Shown here piece after piece: positions 56,126 through 64,000 of a stretch of DNA of 64,000 nucleotides. A program made the translations under genes and the position numbers. The DNA comes from Opeltia flavorubescens (lineage: Eukaryota; Ascomycota; Lecanoromycetes; Teloschistales; Teloschistaceae): positions 1,294,667 to 1,358,666 of the forward strand of contig KE546970.1 of assembly GCA_000442125.1 (NCBI GenBank). The letters are read 5' to 3'. The notes beneath the pieces are model-generated. The model did no database searches. It was not told the origin of the DNA and saw only the letters and a list, made by a program, of their open reading frames with translations. Every line of letters starts with the position of its first letter. Position 1 is the stretch's first letter.

Positions 56126-56981
56126 CTAGGTATCCATAGACTCAATGGGCTCGAGACCGTCAGACTGCTTGTCATGATTTTTTGGCTCCCTTGGTGGCGC
56201 CATGAAATCGGACGGCTCGTGGCGTGACCAAACTGCGTGCTTGTTGATCGACACCACCACATTATCGGCTGCGAAGCAGACCTGAGTGGAGTTGAGGTTA
56301 GCCTTTGCTCTAAGGAACAATGTCCGGCAGTCAAGGCGGGATGGGGCGGATCTCACTGCCTTCTTCGGCTTTCCATTGCTCGAAGACTTGAGTGCACTCT
56401 TCAGTGCAGGCGCTGCTGGCTTAATAGCTTGCTTGGCAGCCTCAAGTTTGTTCCCATTCTTCCCGTTCTCAAGTATGTTCGTCCATGCCGTCGACTTGAC
56501 CGCTGGGATTGGGATTCCCGTTGGTCTTGAATTGGCTGTCTGTCTTGGCTGGGTCGATGTGTACTCTGTTGATGACAGTCAGCACAAGGAAAGAACGAAT
56601 CCTAGTAGGACTCATATGGCAGCGACGATGAGGTAGCGACGAGCAGCTCCTAACTTCAAACGAAGCAGGAGCGATCGATGACCATAGCAGAGATGGGAAA
56701 ATCAATCTGATGCTGATGGCATGTCACATCGGATGAATACATGTTGGGTATGGGACAAGGCTTGAGACGGGATGAGATGACAAGAAAGAAGAGTACTCAC
56801 TTCGAACAGGATATGGAGACTTGGGTACTACGCAAGGCTGGGCCCCCACCCCAGTTGCTGATTTTATCGGAAGAGGCTTTTCTTTCAAGTCCCGAAGGAT
56901 CTTGGTGATGACTTTCTTGCGATCGTTCAGGCGAACCTCGGAGAAAAGCATTGTGTTGATGCAGACCCACGAAGCAGACAT
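56126..56981 (-). CDS. orphan protein of unknown function, two exons
   Basis: Exon 56981-56801 (MSASWVCINTMLFSEVRLND through PYPVR) has a strong donor GTGAGT. A 235-bp intron ends CATCAACAG, and exon 56565-56126 continues in phase to the stop, 206 aa in all. The N-terminus is helical and basic (DRKKVITKILRDLKEKPLP). The middle is Lys/Ala/Ser-rich (NILENGKNGNKLEAAKQAIK, ALKSALKSSSNGKPKKAVRS). The C-terminus is Pro/Asp-rich. No domain, signal peptide or membrane segment was recognised. The coherent frame over both exons, which avoids stops for 440 bp, supports it being real. The intron is longer than its neighbours' introns. Confidence 0.55.
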
Positions 56982-58204
56982 TGTTGGGACAATGATTACT
57001 ACGTGAGGAGAAGAGATGTTTTGTAGACTGACTCTACTGGCCTTTCGCTAGTTGGCTTTTACGATCTGATGTGACAAAAAACTTGGTAAGAGTTTGATAG
57101 ACGGTTGCACGCAGTATCACTTGTATCAGAAAGGCGAAAGGCAAAGAGAAAAAAAGAAAAGAGAAAGGAAAGAGCGAGGAGAAAGCTTTTGTAAACAGGG
57201 AAAGACGCTAACAGAGATTTTTCTTCACATGTCTCTCTTCGATTGTTTTCTATTTCGCTGTTCAGAAGGTAACGGTTATCCGGTTCGAGCGCGTTAATTC
57301 TGTCAACACCGGGCCCATGTGCAAAGCAGAATCGAGTTTGACCAGATTGGGACATTCGATCATTGTCCAGCTACGACGATCGTTTCTTGCAGCCGAAGTA
57401 TGTATGCACTTTGCTTCTCATGTATCAGTGCTTCCTACTCGATCGCCATAGCAGGTCATGATGGACAGCTAATTCCCAACCAACAAGCATGCTCCTATCG
57501 TTAGACACATCGAACACCATGACGAATGGCATTGTGCTTGGTTATTGAAGAAGGTCTATCATACACCTCGGGTGCCATTAATCCGGATTTCATAATCATG
57601 TTCCGACAGTAAGCATGTGCGAGTCAATAGATTATCACTCTGTGGATGAACAGCGCTCTACCCGTTGTAAATGCCTTATACATACTGCTTTGAACTGCAG
57701 ATTATGCCAATGTACATGGGAAAAATCTATGACCATGGTTAATCACCTTTATAAACGGATCTTGGACCTACTGTCTTCGCAACCACGGGCGAGTTATAAG
57801 ACATTTTACATCCTACGCAAGAAAACCTCTCTTGTACGATGAAGGGGTATTTCTGCGTTCATCCACTGTATTGTAGAAGCATGCAAGTAGCATTTGAAGA
57901 CCTGAGGAAGGAGCGACCAGGAAGTTATCATGGGCTTAGGGGAGAGTACATTTACAAGCTGTGACATGAAGTTGCAGTATATACGGCAGTAAGTTACCAA
58001 TTGGGCTGCAGCCAGGTCGATACTACAAAGTTATACTCGAATGACATAGACAGAGTGTTCTTGCAAGTATGCGCAGTAGACTACATGATCTAGGACGGAC
58101 GAGGTAGGGGGTATCATTAATTTATTTATGCGCTAATCATGCGTAAGGAAATGCTTCCCGGTCGACTTCTCACGCCTTTCTGACGGTGAAAGCCACGATA
58201 CTAC
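56982..58204. other. intergenic region with homopurine tract
   Basis: About 1.2 kb. A nearly pure purine tract on plus (about 57131-57183, AAAGGCAAAGAGAAAAAAAG and following) is a polypyrimidine tract for the minus-strand gene at 56126-56981, whose promoter should lie here. Short open frames on both strands were not supportable. Confidence 0.4.
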
Positions 58205-59722
58205 TCACATGTCGAATCTCTTTGCCCATGGGGCCTTTGTTGGTGGAGGCATGCCAGTCTCCCCCCGTCCTCCCGTTGGAGCAACGGCCACAGGCCTAGT
58301 ATTGAAATTAGGGGGCACTCGAGGGGTCTGACTTATAGATCGATTCTCCGTTGAAGACGGGAAAGCAATAGTGGGTGATGTCACATTAGATTTTCTTGCC
58401 CATGGTGCTGCAGTGCCAACGAAAGGGGCTGAAGCTGCCGCGAAAGTCTCTTTTGATGGAATACCCACGTTGTCTTCCGGAGAACCACGAGTAGACAAAC
58501 TGGGTAGTACGGGAACAATTGGCTGTCTCGGCGGCTGACTCAAAGCATGAATTGTTGTTGGAGGGGCCACAGCAGCAGGGTCTTCGTCCCAGCTAAAAAG
58601 AGATCCAAAATAGAAGTGCTGGACCACGGGAAATTTTGACAGAACTTCAGCCATGTACATCTTGATCATACCCTTGTTTATTTTCGCCCAGCCTGTTCTG
58701 ATGCCTGAGATGTCGTACAGCATGGGTGAGTGCTCCCAGAATGGGCCCTTCTTGACATCATAAATGAAACCAATGGCAGAGAAATACATGTTTCTTTTTC
58801 GCTCCCGTTCAACAGTCACTGGCTTTGTAACATCGGCCGGATTAGGTGCATCTCCGATAGATCCCTCGATGGGAGTTTCGTCGGCTTCTGAGATAGCTGG
58901 CCCATATTGTGCACTCCCAAATAGGTAAGGTAAGAAGGAATGATCGTCGAGACCCCAGACTCCGTGTGATCCTGCTGGTTCCAAGGTATACGTTTTGATC
59001 AAGCGACGAACAAGTCGTAAATAGCTAGACAACCATGACAGATATCAGTTATCATAAAACACGCAAGGGAGAAGGCTGAGGCTTCTTTCCGCTCACGGTT
59101 CAATTAGCCCTAATACGATTTCTTGCTCTTCTCTGCCATTCGAGGATACATCAAATCCGCCGAGCTTCCAGATACAAGCCAGAAAAGCCAGAAAACTAAG
59201 CTCATGACCAGTACCATAATCTAATCTTTGAGCGCTTCCAAATGCTGCAAGAAGGTAGGATCGCAGTTCAGTCTCAGCGCTAACGCTTGAAGACGCCTTG
59301 AATGACAAAGCCTTTTCAGGGAGATGACGCTGCAGAAGAATGTTTGACCGAGATTCCACGACTTGATACCACTTTCTAAAAGCTACATTGCCAAATCTCC
59401 GTGGTCCAGGATCTGGAGGGATTTCATCTATGGTGGCGTCCAGCTCGGCCAAAAGGCCCTGTAACCGCCGTATGATTTCTGACGGCGAAATACGTGGGGA
59501 GTCAAGATCTTGTAGTTGTCTGCCTTCGCTGTACCCGTCGATATGGGAGGAATGGCGAGGAAACATGGCCCGATTCAGTTGCATGACAAATAGTATAATG
59601 TCATGATAAGCTCGAGAGACCAAGAATCTCTGGACATCATGGCCTTCATTGATACGCTTCACAGGTTCAATAAACGTGTGAGGCTCACTCTTTTCTAGCA
59701 CGCTTAATTGTGGAATCTCCAT
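58205..59722 (-). CDS. RRD1: PP2A activator Rrd1/PTPA (peptidyl-prolyl isomerase-like)
   Basis: PTPA proteins activate PP2A-family phosphatases by helping metal loading of the active site. Exons 59722-59097 and 59024-58205 join in phase to give 481 aa. The conserved core includes [90 protein letters not shown] and [16 protein letters not shown]. After about aa 380 there is a disordered Pro/Thr tail typical of fungal Rrd1 and absent from Rrd2. The tail ends APWAKRFDM, and APWARKS occurs earlier. The N-terminus [17 protein letters not shown] fits the family start. Confidence 0.93.
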
Positions 59723-60128
59723 AATCTCCCCTGAAATTTGATATTCCTATTCACCATCGTCGTGGACATAACTCGTTGCCCCTTGAAGTTGGAGTAGCCA
59801 ATGAAGAAGTGATGATCTACCGGGCCGGGCCGTTGCATTGCATTAGCGCGTAAGCGATACAACAGCGAGAGCAGTTGTTGACAGTAGGTGGTCTGCGCGG
59901 CATACGCTCAATCTCAGCATAATTCTACATTGTCGGTAGGACAGCAATTTAATGTCAAAATTGTCATTTCAGGTTTGATATATAGAGCTTGACATACAGA
60001 GACTTTCGATTGATGTGCCGATCTACTGGTAGCGAATATGGGTAACATCAAAACATGCCCCACGGCAAGATGCATATCCAAGCTGAACCCTAGCCATAGG
60101 TCGTTATTCAGACCAAGAGCTTCTAGAC
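59723..60128. promoter_or_regulatory. divergent promoter region
   Basis: 406 bp between the start codons of RRD1 (minus) and the AT-hook protein gene (plus). No specific site was recognised. Confidence 0.4.
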
Positions 60129-62700
60129 ATGATTCTCACTCAATCCATGCCCGACACCGATGATCCCCTAATTACGGACCCAGAACCAACAGCCCTTTCA
60201 CCAATACCAGAGGCATCAGAGGCCCCAAAATTAAATCTAGGTGATGGGACTGTCGATGGTTCTGCGCCAAATGGATTAGAGGACGTGGCGGATATTCTCA
60301 AGGAAGCTGCATCTACGGAAGAAAATCAAGCTAAGAGGAAGGCGGAGAATAAAATCGACAATGAAGTGCCAGATTCGAAGCCTAGCAAGAAGAGAAAGAC
60401 CGGTACAAGTGACTCTGTTACCTCTAGAAAGAAAAAACCACAATCATTGGAAGGAAAGCTTGTCAGACCAACGCTACCACGGGTTGCGCGCGACGACAAC
60501 CAGTCTAAAGGTGAAGACATATTTGATGTTCCCACCGACTTTCCAAAACTCGCCAATACTCTCGAGAGGGTCAACTCGAGCCAAAAGGAGAATGCCAAAA
60601 TCGGGCCATCACCCGAACCCCTTCCGAGCATCCACTCCAAGAACAAATTGGCTCCCCTAACTCCAAAAAAGAAGCCCGGAAAAGGGGGCAGGGGTAGACC
60701 CCCAGGGACATCTAAGCAACAAGAAAATCCTGTAGATGAAGGTTCTGGTCACACACTAGAGAATCAGGAGGTCGATGGATTTACGTCATTATCAGCAACC
60801 CACGCGACACGCCAACCTCGATCTCCTACAACTGAAAATGCCAAAGTAGCTCCTGTCAATGTCAATTCTCAGATCAGGGACGGCGAAGTCAATGAACAGC
60901 CTAATGTTCAGAAGGAAGGGAGTGTCGACGAAAGCGATAAAGATCCCTCGGGAAACGAAGACTTACCGGCCAATACAAATCTCGAGCCTGGAACTGTTCC
61001 GCAGCAAGACCCACAACGCATGCCTCTCCCTCAAGAGACTAAGAGGCCTATCTTACCTGCTTTTAACGACAATCCTGAGACTGGCGAAGGAGGAGAAGGT
61101 GAATTGCGCAATACTGAGTGGCAGGCGAACGACAACGAGCCCCACTCGAGATACCAGGAGTCATTCACTGATGGTAAATCTAAGTTTCGTGAACCTGGAC
61201 TCGTTTTGTCGCATCATCCACGACGTAAGCCTCCACCTCGAAAGGCCAAAACGCCCACCATTCCATTCAATCCCGCGGTTGAAGATGAGGAAGTGGTTAA
61301 AAAGCCCAGTATTGACCAAAAGACGATTGACGAGAATCATTCTTCAAGAGAGCAGGATTTACCTGCCAATGGAGCTCTTAATTACGAAGATAACCAATCC
61401 AATCCTTCACAAGCTTTGGCCACTTTTCATCAGGACGACGCTAAGCAGTCTCGGACGAAATATAACCCGGAAGGTGAACACGTTTCAAAAACGACCGAAG
61501 ACTCTGCAGGTATCAGTTCAAAGGAATCATCACCTGAAAACTGTACCGAGAGCACGGAGAGTGACCTTGAATCGAATTTGCAAGATTTCGGTGTCGTGCT
61601 TTTTGGACGGGAGAAAGGGTGGAAGAAGATTCTCGCCGCGGCGAAAAGAACGATGGATGCCTCCAAAACTATCGGCGGAGGAAAAAAAGAAAAGCTCAGA
61701 ATTAAATCACAGCATATCAAAGATCTCATCGAGCTTACCGAGGAGTGTATTCAATCCTACGAGTTCCTCGCTTCCGAGGCTATAGTCTCGGTAGAATCTA
61801 TGGACCAGCATAGGAGGAGAATCCGTAGGATCCGGAAAAAAATCGATGATCTGCCATGGGGATCCATACTTGAAAAACGCAAAGAGATCGGCGAAGAGAG
61901 AAGACTCGTTCGAGATATTTATGCATTTGGTGTCCCGAAGATGGTGACCCTGTTGCAAAAGGCTTTGGAGACCCAAAGTCCTTTGATCGCGAGAGAAGAT
62001 GATGTTACAGTTCTCAAAGAAATTATCTCCATTCAGCATGCTTTGCATGCACTGTGTAAGAGAGCGCAAGACTCCAAAGTGAAGCCGAAAACAGGCAGAC
62101 CGATAATCCAGCCCACTAGAACAATTAAATCTCAAATTGAAACATTACGAGATGTATTCATGGCCGAACTTACGAAACGGAAGGGACGAATTGAGAAGAA
62201 AGAGAGGGATCTGAAGAGATTGCAAGAAGAGCAAAAAGAGAAGCATGCGCAGCAAGAACAGGCGAAAGTCAGAAAAATGGAAAGGGATGGGCGTGACCGA
62301 CGTGAGTGGGAAGAGATCAGTCAGAAGTGTGCGGGCTTACCTGGGTTTGCAAAATTTGCAAGTCGGCCTCAGAACAAAGAAGGGCCAAATTATCGTCGTC
62401 CGGAAGCGCCTGTCGTAAATCAATGGACTACAGAACAGGACTCCCAGCTTCTTATGGCGCTCTTGGATGAGGAGCATGGGGAGCTCCCTGGTAATTTACT
62501 ACTTAGTCTTCCACTGTTGGTTCGTACTGATGTTGTTTGCAGCCGAAGAACGATATTTGAGAGCGCTCAACGCATCTTCGCTGAAGAACAAGCTACCGGT
62601 GCATATCAAGGAGAGATCACTGGGTTTCAAGGAGGCGATAGAAAAGGTGTGGAGAGATCAGGGTCGCCCAATACCGCAGTGGTTTTTAGACATGGAGTGA
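60129..62700 (+). CDS. nuclear AT-hook protein of unknown function
   Basis: Exons 60129-62490 and 62543-62700 join in phase to give 839 aa. The N-terminal two thirds are disordered, with nuclear-localisation-like clusters (KPSKKRKTG, SRKKKP) and an AT-hook (GGRGRPPGTSK, about aa 195). From about aa 480 a helical region begins (FGREKGWKKILAAAKRTMD, HIKDLIELTEECIQSYEFLA), with a long Glu/Lys/Arg coiled coil (KKERDLKRLQEEQKEKHAQQ). The C-terminal module spans the intron: NQWTTEQDSQLLMALLDEEH, then RYLRALNASSLKNKLPVHI and PIPQWFLDME, a compact helical unit with a conserved-looking Trp. This could be a Myb-like or chromatin-binding fold, but I do not recognise the family. Confidence 0.82.
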
Positions 62701-63115
62701 CGACAAATATGTTAGACTACTATGTGTGTGTGCTACTAGTGATAGCTAATCTATCGACTGTCTGCTCTTACTTCACCTCTGATGCTAGATCGTATTAGTG
62801 TCTATTTCTATGTAGATTATTCCCCCCTTACTCCTCTTTATCCCGAGGCGCGGGTGCCCGGTTATAGCGGACATAAGCCGGAAGCTCTTGACCTGTCGAG
62901 ATCGGGTTTATTGACTTTCTCAATCACATTGCAGTTCTCGGGACGCGCCTGCCTATCTATGGAGTTTTGATGGATGGGCTCCACCATTGCTGAGGCAATG
63001 GCCTGTGAGATGTCCCAGCAAGCATCCGTTGTTCTTCTCCCGACTGCATATTACAATTTGAGAAGTCCGTACATCTAGTCATCACTACATTGATTGCGAG
63101 CTCTTTTCATAGCGC
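62701..63115. other. intergenic region
   Basis: 415 bp between two plus-strand genes. Carries the 3' UTR of the AT-hook gene and the promoter of the right-edge gene. Nothing recognised. Confidence 0.35.
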
Positions 63116-64000
63116 ATGGATATGGTGCATACTCCGGGAAACCACTCCGCAGTTGGTGACGTCTCACAGTCAGAGAGAGCTCCTGTTAACAAGATAATGG
63201 CGAAGAAGATAGAGGAAGCTCGAGAAAGCCTGCACAAAGCATCGCCGAAGAGTGGTATACCATCAAAGCGTACCACGGCAACGAATGAGACTAAAACACT
63301 TCCCACAACACCAAATGCTTCTAGATCAACCATGTCTTCGGCATCTCGAAATAACCCAAAGGGCAGCCTTCACAAGTCTCCTACAAATCCTCCATTCAAA
63401 GCAGACAGTGGTCGGTCGCAGCCCCCAGCTTCGTCTGTAGGCCCTGCAATTCCTGGCCGTAGGCCAAGAAAGACTGGATTAGAGGACATCGGGAATAAGC
63501 GCCCGCCCTCAGTTCAAAAATCCAGAACTGCATCCCCCATCAAATCGATCGTCAGATCCCCATCGAACAAGTCTTTACGAACAACAGAAACAGCAGTAGG
63601 CAAGAGGAACCCCTCTGTCCCTGCCCCTTCGAAGGCTGCTGCTCGGCGTAGTTCTGAGAAGGTTCCGTCGTCCATTCCGAGCAGGCCAGCCACCCAAGAG
63701 CCATGCAGCAGTACAATCACTTCCGAAGGTTCCGGCGGCCAAGCTGAACTACATGAAAACGAAATATCGAGCTCTTTGATTGACGACACGCAAGCCTCTG
63801 ACGCCAGAGTCCCTGTGATGTGTGATGTGAAGTGCCGAGGAGAACATAACCAAATCGTTGCTACTTCCAACCACCAGGAGAAGGTCATTGAAGCCCTTCA
63901 GGACAGAATATGCAAGTTAAGCGAAATGAAGGAGCTGGAAACTGAGCGTGTCAAGCAAGTGCTCGCGGAGGTCCACGCGTCCAATGTCGAACTTCGACGT
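63116..64000 (+). CDS. basic Ser/Pro-rich coiled-coil protein, 5' part only
   Basis: An open frame runs from ATG 63116 (MDMVHTPGNHSAVGDVSQ) to the window edge, 295 codons with no stop, so the gene is partial at its 3' end. The first 215 aa are Ser/Thr/Pro/Lys-rich and disordered, with SP and TP sites (KASPKSGIPSK, SRTASPIKSIVRSPSNKS). From about aa 255 a heptad-patterned helix begins (QEKVIEALQDRICKLSEMKE, ERVKQVLAEVHASNVELRR), which is likely the start of a long coiled coil. The layout recalls spindle or cytoskeleton-associated proteins, but no domain is reached inside the window. An upstream exon is possible. Confidence 0.6.
   Translation, partial: MDMVHTPGNHSAVGDVSQSERAPVNKIMAKKIEEARESLHKASPKSGIPSKRTTATNETKTLPTTPNASRSTMSSASRNNPKGSLHKSPTNPPFKADSGRSQPPASSVGPAIPGRRPRKTGLEDIGNKRPPSVQKSRTASPIKSIVRSPSNKSLRTTETAVGKRNPSVPAPSKAAARRSSEKVPSSIPSRPATQEPCSSTITSEGSGGQAELHENEISSSLIDDTQASDARVPVMCDVKCRGEHNQIVATSNHQEKVIEALQDRICKLSEMKELETERVKQVLAEVHASNVELRR

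Overview
This 64 kb window is nuclear DNA of a filamentous ascomycete (Pezizomycotina). The evidence is short introns (about 45-115 bp, GTxxGT donors and CTNAY branch sites), genes on both strands with no operons, and a protein set typical of that group: CreC, a CreD-like arrestin, Gem1, Slm1, Zds1, Hul4, Rrd1 and an Age2-type ArfGAP. Leotiomycete-like affinity is possible, but class cannot be fixed from sequence alone. I reassembled most genes by joining exons whose phases agree; every exon coordinate given here was read by eye.

The left third (1-29 kb) is ordinary, gene-dense, conserved housekeeping DNA. In order it holds a PAK kinase (minus), a vigilin/Scp160 KH-repeat protein (plus), a mitochondrial iron alcohol dehydrogenase of the hydroxyacid-oxoacid transhydrogenase type (plus), glyoxalase I (minus), a roadblock-like protein (plus), CreC (minus) sharing a promoter with Gem1/Miro (plus), a CreD-like arrestin (plus), Slm1 (plus) and a Zds1-family protein (plus). 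CreC and CreD are antagonists in carbon catabolite repression in Aspergillus, and here only one gene separates them.

The middle (29-53 kb) mixes conserved genes with accessory ones and has unusually many damaged or odd loci. These are an MsrB gene whose expected splice acceptor reads AT instead of AG, a 5'-truncated UstYa/DUF3328 remnant, an Age2-type ArfGAP broken by a perfect 103-bp tandem duplication, and a Hul4-type HECT ligase with an apparent frameshift near its start. The most striking structure is a head-to-head two-gene module, a DUF6590-like protein plus a coiled-coil protein. It is present twice (31.9-35.1 kb and 38.6-41.7 kb) in inverted orientation around the ArfGAP and an Sft1/Bet1-like SNARE. 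A third, truncated copy of the DUF6590-like gene lies at 52.1-52.6 kb. Conserved genes for an epimerase, a coiled-coil protein of unknown function and a PQ-loop membrane protein fill the gaps.

The right part (53-64 kb) begins with a poorly coding, repeat-rich stretch. A degenerate array at 54.4-55.1 kb repeats a short palindromic core separated by CCCTCAGAT-like spacers, and a 17-bp minisatellite follows at 55.3-55.4 kb. Then come an orphan two-exon gene (minus), the PP2A activator Rrd1/PTPA (minus), a nuclear AT-hook protein (plus) and the 5' part of a basic, Ser/Pro-rich coiled-coil protein (plus) that runs off the right edge.

No tRNA, rRNA, CRISPR array or intact transposon was recognised.
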